NCBI GenBank assembly: GCA_951230915.1
Contig: OX579633.1
Location: forward strand, 21,052,574-21,116,573
Reading direction: 5' to 3'
From: Antitrichia curtipendula
Taxonomy: Eukaryota > Streptophyta > Bryopsida > Hypnales > Leucodontaceae
DNA length: 64,000 nt
The notes beneath the pieces were generated by a model. The model was not told the DNA's origin. It ran no database searches and saw only the letters and a program-made list of their open reading frames with translations. Shown piece after piece: positions 11,388 to 23,900 of this stretch. The first letter of the stretch is position 1; every line of letters begins with the position of its first letter. Made by a program: the position numbers and the translations under genes.

Positions 11388-11710
11388 ACCTCATTTTAGC
11401 ATAGTAGAATAACATTTTCTAAAAACTTTTGAGCTAAGAAAAGTTGGAAAATAAAGGTAACTTTCATATACAACAACATGTTTGAGATTTTAAGCCTCTA
11501 ATCAAAAGTTATGGACAAAATTCAAAGAGGATGTTTGCAAATGTTAAAGAAAATGTTCCTTCTATTCTTTTTATGATTTTTGTCCATAACTTTTTATTGG
11601 AAAATAAAAATCTCAAATGCATTTCTGAAGATAAAATTCATCTTTATTTCCAAACTTTTCTTAGTTCATAAGTTTTAAAAAAATGATTTTACTATGCCTA
11701 AATGAGGTTT
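11386..11710. repeat. Long imperfect hairpin (arms about 140 bp)
   Basis: The left arm starts AACCTCATTTTAGCATAGTA and the right arm ends TACTATGCCTAAATGAGGTT. Matching inner blocks are CTAAGAAAAGTT against AACTTTTCTTAG and AAAAGTTATGGACAAAA against its complement near 11578. The loop is about 45 bp. It abuts the TTAA of the family B MITE at 11384-11387. It is a foldback element or hairpin RNA locus; the two cannot be told apart here. Confidence 0.8.
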
Positions 11711-12486
11711 GAAATTATACTTTAAACAAAATCCTTGCTTTTGACTTAACTATGAATAGTTGAACTGCTTTCTAACCCTTAATTTACATGTCCCATATTG
11801 GTTGTTTTACCTCCTACCACCTCACTTATATAAACATCTTGTCTTCTCCACTTACAATTCGCACAATATTAAGTGGCATATTAAAATCTTGTGAAATGGT
11901 TGCTAAATATTTTGAATTTTTTGGGAAATTTAATGCCAAATTTTTCAAAAATAATATTCTAGAGTGCCGAATTTTATTTTGGACTTAAATTAAGATTTTG
12001 GCACCTATGTAGAATCTACTATCCAAGTACGGCAATATCTTCGCCAAGAAGAGCCTCCATCTTCTCCCCGGACATGATTAATCTTTAAGGGACGTTCAGG
12101 CCAAAAAGTGGTTGATTGATGAGTTCATTGTTCATTATAGAAATAAAAAAATGCACCTATTGATTCAATAATAGGAGCAGTTTTGTGACTACCTTGACTA
12201 TAGGCAACCTCGCCACTTAATCCATAAGTACTCCAACATTCCAAATCTAGCCTCCCAAAATTAAATTAAGGCTTTCTTAATAATAAATAGGGTTATACTA
12301 TTAAAAAAATTGTACAAAGAGGTGACGGTAGGTGAGGGAATTGATAATAAGTGAGTAGAGTCCACGTGGTTTGGTTTGGGGTATGTCGAGGTGCACCAGT
12401 CGGGGGCCACGAAAGCTCGGAGTCATTTTGTAGAAGAGAGAGTGATAAAGACCACTGTCTACCATACAATTTGAACGCCACTTTGA
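11711..12486. other. Intergenic, no recognised feature
   Basis: No gene, terminal repeat or RNA signature is recognised. Open frames are short and lack motifs. Confidence 0.4.
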
Positions 12487-12658
12487 TTGTTATAATCTTT
12501 TGATTGGTATGGTCAAAACGTTTGAAATTTTGCCATAGCTTCAGGTCGAGGGCTGGGTTCTATGGATTTAAATTTATAAACTTGTGGGCCAATCTGATTG
12601 GACTGAGGTCCTTTACACTTGGATTTTGGGCACCATGCGTTGGGCACTCAAGGGTTAA
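12487..12658 (+). mobile_element. Truncated relative of the family B TTAA MITE
   Basis: The segment aligns with the distal part of 11139-11387: TTATAATCTTTTxxxTGGTA(T/C)GGT near the start, and TTGGGCACTCAAGGGTTAA at the end. The left terminus is missing. Confidence 0.55.
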
Positions 12659-13353
12659 AGGGTTAAATTACCTTCTTTGCAAGCAAATGATTGGAATTCC
12701 TAAGGTACATGTGACAATGTATTGAGCGGGTACAAACACAATGGGTAGAGCACATACACTCCAACCCAAATAAAAGGCAAAAACAATAAATAATTTTAGA
12801 GTAGCATAAATAGTCTTGGTGTTGCAAATTTAACACATTTGTATTATGAAAACAGTGAAAATGGCCTATTTTGCTACTAGTGGACATCTTGCCACATATA
12901 GACCAACATATCATCACCAACTACAAGTTTTAGAGATTTGATCTTCCTACCTAACAAATAAAAATCAACATTTACTTGCAATCAATACTCCTCACTAATG
13001 AAGCTACAATGTCGAAAAAACACATGTATCTACTCATATGCAAGAAGGCATGCAAGTAATTACTACCATATTAACAACCATTTATTATATCTTATTATTG
13101 TACATCCTATGTTTTTTCTCAGGCTTGGAAAATATGCTTTTAGAAGCAACAAATTATGTTTTTCCTTACAATAATAATGAAAATGATGTCATCCACATCT
13201 CATCCCACAAATTTACATTAAAATTCTCCTATGATATATTTTGCAAGAGCACCATTTCTAATACATCTTTGAAATTTGCCATTCTATTGGAAAATCACTC
13301 ATCAAGCTGTGTACACACATATTATTAGATAACTTCCACAAGTTAATCTTGAA
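12659..13353. other. AT-rich intergenic DNA
   Basis: Nothing recognised; the 96-codon frame at 13038-13328 looks like chance in AT-rich sequence. Confidence 0.4.
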
Positions 13354-13629
13354 TAAGGTAGTATGCTCTTAAAGTGCCATTGACCTTAAACCGCCATCTA
13401 TACCCTATGTACATCTCCATAATCAATTATGGACCTATGTGAAAGAAACGCCTTTAGAACCAAACTTTGTTCCTTAATAACTTTTGCATACACCATCCAA
13501 ATGTTCCATTCTTTGGTGCACTAGAACCTCCTTTCACTTGCCAGCAAGAGCATATGAAAAATTGAACAATTTAATAATAGTAACTAGGCTCAGTAGCAAA
13601 AAGTGGCGGTTTTGGGGGTACCCACCTTA
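13354..13629 (+). mobile_element. TA-flanked AGGTRGG-type MITE
   Basis: The 276-bp element starts TAAGGTAGTATGC and ends GGGGGTACCCACCTTA. It matches 34815-35090 in reverse orientation (AACTTTTGCATACACCATCC, GAACCTCCTTTCACTTGCC, CAGTAGCAAAAAGTGGCGGT). The ends are consistent with a TA target duplication. It is non-coding. Confidence 0.75.
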
Positions 13630-13685
13630 CATTCAAGAGTACATTTGAGGAACTTTTAAAAAAAAATCCTAGAAGCAATGTTATC

Positions 13686-13981
13686 AAGGTGGATACACTC
13701 AAAATCACACCCTACCTAAAACCGTCATCTTCATTTTGTTTATATCTCCAAAATCAATATGTATGTTTTTTGATTTTAGAAACAATTTTAGAACTAATCT
13801 ACCAACAAAAACTTTGAACCCTTGTAACTTTTGCATACAATATCCAAATGTCACGTTCTCTAGTGCGTTGGAACCTCCTCTCGCTTCCCCCACAAGAAAA
13901 TCAATGAAAATTGGTCCATTCCAGTAATAGTAACTGTGCCCAGTAGCAAAAAAAGGTGGCAATTTCGGGGGGATACCCACC
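13686..13981 (+). mobile_element. Second, adjacent copy of the AGGTRGG-type MITE
   Basis: A diverged sister of the preceding element in the same orientation. It starts AAGGTGGATAC and ends GGGGATACCCACC. The shared interior includes ATCTCCAAAATCAATATGTA, ACTTTTGCATAC and GGAACCTCCTCTC. The flanking TA is no longer intact. Confidence 0.7.
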
Positions 13982-15612
13982 AGCCTGAATCAGGGATGAG
14001 CAAAGAAGGCTGCTGTGCCCAAATGAATCCTCAGTAGGCAAGATTTTCATGGGCTTCTTTAATTTTCAGAAGGTGTGAGTGACAGGAACCCCGGCAATTT
14101 TTTTCCAGAAGTGACCGACGCCCATGTGCAACTATTTCGTCCATTCAATATCATGCCGGGCAATTAAAGTTCCGTCTCCGTCCATCCCTTCTCTCTCTCA
14201 CACAGAAGACCCGTCGTCTCCCTCCACGTGCCACCGTGGCCACACCGATAAGTTAAAAAGTTGCGAAAGCCTCCGCTCCCCGCCATCAACTGAGCTTCCA
14301 CTGCTCCCTCTCGCTTGTCTCCGTCTGTCTGCACAAGCCAACATTATTTTTGGGGCTTTTGCAGAACCAGATCGGGCTGTGTCCATTTTCTAAACACCCG
14401 ATTGGCCCGTCCGCCTGCAGTTGACTCTCTCGGTTATTATTATTATGGGAGAAGAGGTTTTTCATTATTGGAGGGCCATCCTTTTTATCTCTTTCCTGAC
14501 AAACTGCTGCAGGAATGGAAGAAGCACCGCTGCCTTGCCTTGCCTGGGCTGGGGGGAGTGTCAGCAGGACAGACGGGATGGAAGGCCCTGATTTTCAGCT
14601 GGGGTTGTTGTTGTTGTTGCCGTTCGCACATGCGACCCCACCCGGCTTTGGGTCATAAAGTGAGCTTTTACGAGGATGATGACGGGGTTTCATTTCTGTT
14701 GCCAATCAAGGATCAAAGAATTCAAGACTAAAAACCAACTTCAACACAAGCTTCCGTCACCAAAACGATGGTCAACTCTTCAATTGATGACCCCATTTTA
14801 ATGATTTCATACGACAATCAGTTGTAGTCCGTTCGTTTATCCCATTGGATTGATTAGCAAATTTTTAGAATGTAAGAGAACTAAAAGAGCCGAGTAGCGT
14901 TTGAAAAGTAGCTTTTTTTTTAATATAGTTTTTTACCAGCTAATTTCCTCCAATTCTCCAATTGAGCCATTTTTTCAAGTACAAAGTCTGGTTATTTTCT
15001 CCACTTTTCATCTAAAGTAGAAATTCTACAGTGGTTTTTTTCACCAGTTTTTTTATTTGCCAATGGTGTTTTCAAATTGCAACTTTTTATTATTATTTTT
15101 CCCTGAATTCCATTGGTAAACTTTGAACTAGTCACTGATTCTTCCTGAACACAGCATGAGAGAGATTATTTTTTGGTCACCCGTTGGCCGAATTCCCAAT
15201 GCATGGACCATACCCTGAGTAAGTTAACACATGAGTGAGGTATTGAATCACGCTTCTTCTGACACTAGAAAGGAGGGGGGCCCCTCTCCCGCTGGTGCCC
15301 CCGTTGGGCTGGTAGTGTCCTCACTCGTGTCCGTGAGTCGTATCGGTCAAATTGGCTCTTAAATTGAATTACATCATGAGAAACCATCAAGAGTGCAAGC
15401 TCCAATACCTGGCATCCCCCTGGGCTGTTAGTAAAGGACCCGCTCTTTCTCTCACACAGTAAGTTAGTTGGTAGTACCAAGCTGTCGTCCTTTTTTCTTT
15501 AAATTATTTTTCTTCTTCTTCTAATTCTTTTGTGGCTGATGTAGTAAACCATAACATACTGTAAGCAACACCCCACCAAACGGGGCTTCACGATCGAGCA
15601 GGGAAGTCATTA
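13982..15612. other. GC-richer island, no recognised gene
   Basis: Several overlapping frames of 60-138 codons lie at 14124-14731, but none has a recognisable domain and they compete in different frames. CT-rich tracts and CACGTG-like words recall promoter or leader DNA. The part near 14123-14166 resembles 10640-10675. A promoterless gene fragment or old retroelement are both possible. Confidence 0.35.
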
Positions 15613-15845
15613 TTAACCCTTAAACAACGGGCTCATAGTCGTGGAAATAATCTGTTTTGCCACCGTGTGAATTGTTCTATTAAAATAATGCAACATCACT
15701 CATTGGAACACAAACTACTGTAGATGACCTTCCCTTTTCACACAAAATTGGGAGGATGAATAGTTGCACTTTTGTCCTATAGGGAGAGATTCTTTGTTTG
15801 TCATTCATTGGCCAGCAAACGTCCTTGGCAATGTTTATGGGTTAA
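15613..15845 (-). mobile_element. TTAA-flanked MITE, family C copy 1
   Basis: The 233-bp element lies between TTAA at 15613-15616 and 15842-15845. It is the reverse-orientation relative of 54907-55134 and 45408-45598. Shared blocks are CACCGTGTGAATTGTT, AAAATAATGCxAxA, GTAGATGAxCTTCCCTTTTCAC and AGATTCTTTGTxxxTCATT. Tips are CCCTTAAACAACGGG and TGTTTATGGG. No coding capacity. Confidence 0.85.
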
Positions 15846-16285
15846 TATCCTCCCATTGAAGACCCGGTTGGGGAGCACCTTATAACTGAATGACTAATAG
15901 TAGTATAGCGACCCTCTTGGAAGCCCCAACAGAAAATACCGAATTCAACCAGATACATAATTACCAATGTAATTAGCTATTCAAGATTACAATTTAATTA
16001 GTGTAAGAGTTTGAATAGTGTTAGGACCCCTCATAGGAATTGGACGAGGTTTAAATAGATTTGGTTTTGTTGGACTAAAAACAAACACCAGTAGAAATGG
16101 GTGTCGTGGAGCATGAGGCTTTGACATTGGTAGTAGCTTGGTGCTTTAGGACATCCTTTCCACTAGATAGTGAAAAAAAATTGTGGCACACAAATTAGAC
16201 CATGGGTACATCACATAATTTCATGAAATAATTTAAAATATTTGAAATGTAGGGAGGAGACAAATGCTTTATACAAATGGGACAA
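15846..16285. other. Intergenic, no recognised feature
   Basis: Mixed-composition DNA up to the assembly gap, with nothing recognisable. Confidence 0.4.
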
Positions 16286-16485
16286 NNNNNNNNNNNNNNN
16301 NNNNNNNNNNNNNNNNNNNNNNNNNNNNNNNNNNNNNNNNNNNNNNNNNNNNNNNNNNNNNNNNNNNNNNNNNNNNNNNNNNNNNNNNNNNNNNNNNNNN
16401 NNNNNNNNNNNNNNNNNNNNNNNNNNNNNNNNNNNNNNNNNNNNNNNNNNNNNNNNNNNNNNNNNNNNNNNNNNNNNNNNNNNNN
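16286..16485. other. Assembly gap (200 N)
   Basis: Exactly 200 consecutive N, a conventional placeholder length, so the true size is unknown. Apparent open frames spanning it are artefacts. Confidence 0.98.
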
Positions 16486-16644
16486 GGGACTTAGGAGTTG
16501 AAATAGATTAGCATCAAGGAAAAATATCTTAGTCTCAATAGGGATAAAGTGGCTCCTATAATGTAAGATTTAAATTAGATGAAGATATAATAGAATTGAA
16601 TTTATGCCCTCACTTGTAGTGGGGTTATTTTGTCCCTCTCCATG

Positions 16645-17575
16645 TTAATCCCTAAAGTTTGAAGTATCCCCTCAAGGGACACTTGAAGGTTTGGGTAGGT
16701 TTCTATGATCTCAATTTTCAACATGATTTCTTAAAACTTATTTTGAAGATAGGAAACACATTAGCTTTCTTGGAATATAATTTTCCTTGCAATCAATGCC
16801 TAAAAGCAAAAGTTATGCCATCCTAAGCTTAAAAAATAGTTCACTAGGTAACAACCCTTCCTACAAAAACTAAAAATATTATACATTTTTTTCCATTGAT
16901 TATATTTTTGTCTATGTAGAAAGTTTTGATTCATTCCATTTGGATTAGTGATGTAAAAGTTTTGAAGCTTCCTATTCAACAGAGAATTATTATACCTTCT
17001 TGAAAAATTGACTCGTAATGGATTTATTATTGAATTCAATTTTCACAATTGAAAATTAAAAAAAGCTCCAAAAGGTTCAATTTGCTTGCTAGAACAGTTT
17101 TATTGTTGAGATTAGTGTGTTGAATCCAACTTAGAGCTACCAACAATTTAGACTTTCATTCTATCTTGTACCTACTTCTACTTAATAAATTTTCAAAGAA
17201 TGAAAATCAAATTTTTGTTTAAAAATAAATAAATTCTCGGACTTTGCAACTCAATTCTTTGACATAATCATTTCAATTAAAAAATTTGTAGTGCAAAATT
17301 ATAAAGTAAAGGAGATTTAAAGTCTTATAATTTAGTCAGGCAAGGTGTAAAAAAACTTGTCTTCTTCACTTTAAACACAAATATATTGCAATCTACGTGG
17401 TAAAAAATTCTGAAAAAAATTCCACACATTCATATACTAGATTGGATCAAGATCCTATTATTAGATATGCAAAATAAAATATTTTAAAAAATAATCAAAA
17501 TAATCTCTTTTTAATATAAATGATAGTTTTAAGTGTTTTTTGATGAAAATAAGACCTTGGAACTGTAAGGGTTAA
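16645..17575 (+). mobile_element. TTAA-flanked (piggyBac-like) element, diverged family A relative
   Basis: The 931-bp element starts TTAATCCCTAAAG and ends ACTGTAAGGGTTAA. The right-terminal word TGATGAAAATxxxACCTTGGAACT parallels the family A end TGATGAAAACATAGTTATGGAACT. It is the uninterrupted counterpart of the host element at 4266-5835 and gives the empty site for the nested insertion there. Non-coding. Confidence 0.7.
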
Positions 17576-19610
17576 GATACTCTTTCTTTATTTAGATCAT
17601 AAACCCTTAATCCTTCAATGTCCCTTCATATAAAAGTTGGATGCACCTTGGTCAAACATAAATGTAGTTTCTAATTATCTATCTTGATTTGAATTGAAAA
17701 AATGGATATGACAAGATTAGTTTCTAGTGTATTTATGAAATCACAAAAAAATTTAAATTTAAAATCTGAATGTGTTAGAATCCAAATCACTATATGTGAA
17801 TAACAAGATTGTCAATTTTTTCTTTAATAAATTTTTTATTTGTAGTAGATATGATGAATTTGTTGTTCACCTAAAGTATCTAAGTATGATTTTCTTAAAT
17901 TAAAAAAAAATTGAATTCATTCTAAAGTTCATTTTTTTAGTTATTATATTTTAGAAATTTTCATGAAAATAATAAACTCGAGTGACACTAATTTTGTGCC
18001 TAAACTAATAGGATAGGTTCGAATAGTTTTGTCACTAGGCAATGGGACAAGAAGCTAGGGAGAATTGATACTCATTGACTTGGCTACATTCCTTTGATGA
18101 AAGATATAAAATTTGTTTCTTCTTTTGTAGTTGGATAATTTTATACACATTGATTTTGATAACTAATTTAAAGTTTATGATTCTAAATTTGATTATTTGT
18201 GATATATAATAAGTTTCTACACCTATTTAGGTGAAGTAGGTCTAGGTATACAGAGGGCGATTTTCCTAAGCTTGAAAGAGTGGACAATTATTATTATAAA
18301 ATAAGGGCAAGTTTTGTACGATGGACTCTATGCACTTTTGATAAAATATATACCTCAAATTTTTATTTTGGACAAAAAATTCATTCAAAATAAATAAAAA
18401 ATAAATTTGGTGGATATTTTACAATAGATTCATTTTTTTCATTTTTTTCATTTTTTTCATTTTTTAGAGGATGAAATTACTAAATCACTACAAATTATTG
18501 GCACAATATTGCTTTTGCGATGAACATTTTTTTCCCTTGGTTGTGTTATATCTATAGGCATGCATGTAAATGACTTCATCAATCTAACAAATATCACTAT
18601 CCAAAATAAAAATGAAACAATCAACTACATTACAAGTAGTTATATTCAAGTAGCATTGGCTTGCTTTTTGAGTAAAGTCCATTCAAAATTCCTCACTTCT
18701 TTATATGTAGCTTTTGTCAATGCAATTTTTTTTTTTTTGGTCCAAATCTAATAAAAACTATGTATGGTTTGTGCACCCATAATCATAATTGTCCAAAATG
18801 ACAAACCTACATTTGGACCAAAAAAAGATACTAAAACTTAGTTATTAAATGACACAAAATGTACACAATTGGAGCATGAGAGAGTGAGAGAGGCTAGTGT
18901 TGATTTTTGGTCAACATGCATACAATAATTTGAATATCATAACTTATTTATATGTACATATAATGTATACCAAGAGTCCATTAGAACCTCCTTTCACATG
19001 CTAATAGAAATAGCTTATATTTTAATAAACAAATATATATACCTAGTTGCTACTAATGTTGATTACTAGTGTAAGTACCTACTCATGTAAAACAACTATT
19101 AGTTCTACATTCAAGCAAGGTTGCCTAAAAAATCTCCATAATTAAGGCAATGATGGTAGGCAAACCCATTATGATTCCCAATCCAATTGGAATTCCAAAT
19201 CCTAAATCCAATTTTGCTCCCTAGCATTTTTATGTAATAAAGTTTGCTTTGAGTGTGGAATTGGAGATGAAAGGGTAGGAAGTAGGTTGAAAAGTCATCA
19301 ATTAATGAATTCAATGAACACCACTACGGAACTCCTACACATAGCAAAACATTCATTATTCCACAACCTTGAAGGGACACATTTAGATTGTCACTGGAAT
19401 TGCGGATGAAATTACGAGAGACACACTAGCAACCAAAAGGACTAAAATAGCCCTCCAGTCTACAATGCGATGCAATGAGATTTTGCTTCAACTACCTATA
19501 ATATATCTTTTTTCCCCTGAAAATGAGTTGACTAAAATACATGCACAATACTAATCACTTTACCATTCTTCTACTAATTTTTTGTTTTCTACTAATTTTT
19601 TGTTTGTGGA
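17576..19610. other. AT-rich intergenic DNA with a TTTTTTTCA repeat
   Basis: No gene recognised. A short tandem run of TTTTTTTCA lies near 18429-18465. The part at about 18930-19100 keeps words of the AGGTRGG MITE (AGAACCTCCTTTCAC, AATAATAxxxACCTAG) and is probably a badly decayed copy. Confidence 0.45.
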
Positions 19611-20600
19611 TTCAACAAGTGTAACTATGCACAATGACCAAACTCATCCCAAAGGGTCCAGGTCCACAGTGGGCTTCCTACCTTCTGTGTACCTTTCGTA
19701 CCTTACTTTAGTTTCCGTTAGTGCAAAGCCTCCGCCCTCCGATCCAGAGCCAATGTCCACACGTAGAACGACCACCCGCCTCACAAGCGAGGTCCCCTGG
19801 TAAAACCTCCATCATTCTTAATAATAATGCTACGGAAGACGAGTAAAAGAACCAGGAAGAAAGGGAAAAAGGAAGAAGAAAGGAAGAGCCAGTTGAAACT
19901 TGAAAGGCCAAAAGCACAACCAAAGGAGGATCAGTTTCAGTTGTCCTGCGGTGGGGGCATTGATGGAGGAAATGAACGTGGGGAGGAGCTGCACGTGAGA
20001 GGAGCCCTTCTCCACACGTGGGGAGTACTCCCCACCCCACCACGGCACCAGTGCACCACCTCTCCCTGCCTACTTGCCTGCCTGCCTGCCTGGCCGTGCG
20101 CTTCCGTCGCCCTGTTCCTTTTTTCTTGAATTTTTCCTGAATGCTCCCACGCTCCTAATGCCCTCTAATTCCATCCAGACTCATCATTATCATCACTACT
20201 CCTCTCTGCTCAACTGCTCCTGCTCTGCTTCTTCCTGGGTTCCAGATGCTTGTCAATCATCATCACGCTCCTGGCGTTCCCATGCAGGTCCGCCTGCCAA
20301 CCCTTCAATGCCGCCCCTGGATTACGGTACACTCACTTACAGGCGGGGGCAATGCCTGCAGCTACCTCACGTTACTCCCTGGAGGAACTTTACTTTACTT
20401 ACTGGAGCTTGATGTCAAACCGAAATTGCGAAGAACAATGAAAGACGTCAGGGGAGGGGAGGCAGGAGCGAGCATACGTTATTTCGGTACGTTTGGAATG
20501 GGCTCTGGTGTTCTAGAGCGACACGTGCGTGGGACTGACGCCCTCTGAGTGTACCAACAAAAAAAAAAAATGCAAATTCAGTTGTAAAAACTATTGAGTT
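19611..20600. other. GC-richer island, no recognised gene
   Basis: The block has clearly higher GC, CACGTG words (several near 19985-20030) and a CTGCCTGCCTGCC run. Open frames of 100-112 codons overlap in several frames with no domain. It lies downstream of the minus-strand P-loop gene. It could be a promoter or leader of an unrecognised transcript or an old repeat. Confidence 0.35.
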
Positions 20601-20922
20601 TTAAACTTATGAGATTCGAAATAACTTGAATATTAAACAATGGACTGACCTTGGGATTGCGTCTGCAGAGAATCACCGACTAATTCTACAAACATTGAGA
20701 GCAGAAGGCTATGGGCTTGCTGAACAAGAATAACTCATTGAAGGCAGCAAATATTCAGTGAATAATCTATTCTCCAAGGAATCAGAGGTGTATGGTGCTG
20801 ATGTCGAATTTGACATCAATGTTAAGCACCAAGATGTCCACATTGAAGAACTTCTGTGCTACTTGGATCGTTACTCCCTCATCAGATGGCGGTAGTATCT
20901 GCCTCTTATCAAGCGGTGCCAT

Positions 20923-23900
20923 CTATATCTCAAATTTTCCAATGGCTCTAGATGCAACTTTTCCCTTACAAGCCTGCAGCACCCCAGATTTTATCATTTA
21001 GTAAGGGTCTCCACTGATGTTGCAGGTACACAGGCTTATAAACGTGACAAAAGGTGAAAGAAAATAGAATAATACCAGCGAGTTAAGCATCGTAGTATGG
21101 CACCAGAGGTTGGCCTTACATACGGAGGAGCTCGTTGTTGATAGAGAAGACCCACCTAAAGTCAGGCCATGTCCCACATTAGACATCCTTGTCGGACTTT
21201 TTAGACTAGAAAGTATGAAGTTGTCAATTCAGTCCTCAAATGATTTTCCAAAACATATAAGAGATTAATTGAGTGAAGAGGTAAGAACCCTCTCGTTCTA
21301 CCTGTACGAGAGCACGGGCTGCTGGATCATCCAAGAACTCAAAGTCACCAGCAAGATAGTTCACCTGACAGATCCACTTATTGTTTTAATACCTCGTTCA
21401 CTTGAGAAGCATGAATAGAACCAGCAATCAAAGTCGTACAAATAATATTAAGGCTCCAGTTATGGCACCGTACCCCGAACTCTGTGTCTGAAAAGGCTTG
21501 AAGAAAGTCCATCATTTGTATTTTAGCCCACCGTTGCCGCCTTACTTTATTATCGTTTCTAGGAAAATCTCTCCAGGGTGCTCCATGTTGAAGAAGATTA
21601 GTGTCAATGTCACTGTTCATAGCTTTGGCAGCAAATTGTTCCAACATCCCCAGAGCTGTATCCATTGCTGGATCCACTGCTGTAACCTGCACACCATTAA
21701 GAAGAGTCTCAATATTGAACGATCTAAGACCCATGCATTAAAAAACTATTTCAGTAGCACCCAGTAATAATTTAAATCCATACTGAGTGTAGCCACATAT
21801 CATCAAGCAAGCAAATAAAGACCCAGTCTTCTCCCCAAAAGTTAACAGGGGTCCCTAAAATTGCAACGGTCTACACAAAAATTACAGCACTGCTAGGACT
21901 GTTGTAAAGGACTGGAAGATAACAAGAAGGATCGAAGACACTGTTACTCCAGGGTTTAGAACCTCTTATTCAGGAGTAGAAAACAATTATTCTTAAGGGA
22001 ATGATGTTTAGAAAGGAGAGAATGAGTCAAAGAGACGCAAACAGTTAAACGTTATGTACCTGTAAGTACGCTAAGTAAAGATCAATGCAATCCTCAATAT
22101 CCAAAGAATCTTCCTCTTTCATGCGCCTGAAAGAAATGAAGCATAAGAACGAATGTTAGTTACCATGGCTAAATCCTAAAAAATCAGATTTCCCATGGTT
22201 ACATCATACTCCCTCCGTCCCAAAATGATTGTCCACTTTGAATGTCATGTATTTTTTGAGGTTGTTTTGAAAAGGCCAAAAAATTACTTCTTTTTGGCTA
22301 ATTTTATTTAGGTTGCACTGAACACATGCAATGTTTTTCATTGATTCTAGTGATATAAAATTTGGACCCTTTCTTAATTATGTTTTTCACGATATGGTTA
22401 ATGAAATTGGCTCAAAAAAATACCATCAAAATTGTGGTCAATCATTTCGGGACGGAGGGAATAATAACTTGCATCCTAAAATACGCACTTGCCTCAGAAC
22501 ACAACTTTGCACACTGGTAGGGCAAGTAGATATTTGCATACTCAGAAAAAGCCTTGCTGTGCCGAAGATGCAGCAATTCCACAGAGTGTCGCGGGTTGGG
22601 TCCTAACACTGCCGTCACCACTTTCCACTAAATGGATGTCAAAAAAGTTAACGTAATATTATGCTGAAATAGTGAGCAATTTTACTTTCTATTGCCAGCA
22701 ATCTCAAGCACATGACAGTATTGCAGTGAATTTAGATGAAGCAACACGAAGAAAAGTGTTATAATATCAGCACGTATCAGCAACAAGAGAAGTGTCCGCA
22801 CGTACCTCGTCTGCTGTAAACACACCAGGAACTAAATGCAGAGCACCTTCCTTAGGTGTCCAACCAAACGTCTGATAAAACATAAAGAAAAGTCAACCGA
22901 CCATTTCTAACTTTTATGAACAATAGGATCCTGATTCCCATTTCAAAGTGGTCATCGGTATCAACTAAGCTCTGTCTGCCACATTCCTTACAAGTATACG
23001 TAACCACTTTGCAAGTCTCCTACTAGTTTCAGAAAGGAACTAACCACATGAACACTACAGCATTCAGGAACTATTTAAGGATAGAGAATGTACCTCACTG
23101 GAAATAAATGCGTCTGTATGGCCGAAATCTTCCCCTAGTTGCCACGAATAATAGCTGCATGAATCAACATCTAAAAGAGGTGACAAACTTATTGAATCGG
23201 TCAAAATAAACTGAATAGGCAGCCCAATTAATAGAGGTAATAGGTACAGCTATCAAACCAAGATGCCTCAAGGCGTAGATCCTTATTCTGAAGTTAAGTC
23301 TCTTGCCAAAGACAGGTACGTCTTCATAAACTCTCTCAACTTGTGCACTCCGCTTCCATTACTATCATGTGAAGAATCATGTATAGAGAGCTTTTCCAAA
23401 TCCTTTGAAATCCAAACATAGTCAAAGAAACTTTTAAAAATCAGCCGCTTCATTACCTGTCTGATGATAACAGTATCACAGGGAAGGATCCTTGAGAAAG
23501 ACTGTTTTCGACAAGTTGTAGGAGAAGAGCATCGTGGAATGATGAACCGTCAATACCTCCAATGACCGTGGAAGCATTGCGCAGGACCTCCAATCCATTT
23601 ATCACCAACTTAGGCTGTCCAAGTACCACTGGAATTAATGATTAAACCATGGTTAGCTACACTGAGCCTTCTAGCAAAAAATTCCCAAACAGCAATCCGT
23701 AAATCATTAACAATGCTATTATTAATGTCAAATGCAGGCAAACAAAGATAGTCTCATTAGCGCCTGCACCTGGAAAACGCCTTCTGCAGTTGACCATGAC
23801 ACCAATTCCAACAGTAGCGCAGGCCAACTCACAGCCGCATCAACTAGACCCTTCGGAAGCAAGCCCCTCCGTTTTCGGTCGGCGCCAGCAGTGATCTTCC

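Noticed and set aside
14124..14731. Overlapping frames of 89 and 138 codons in a GC-richer island
   Set aside because: They compete in different frames, have low-complexity content and show no recognisable domain.
16242..16511. Open frames spanning the first N run
   Set aside because: The frames exist only because N cannot encode stops.
19708..20548. Several frames of 100-112 codons on both strands
   Set aside because: A GC-rich stretch gives long frames in many phases; none has a motif or convincing splice structure.
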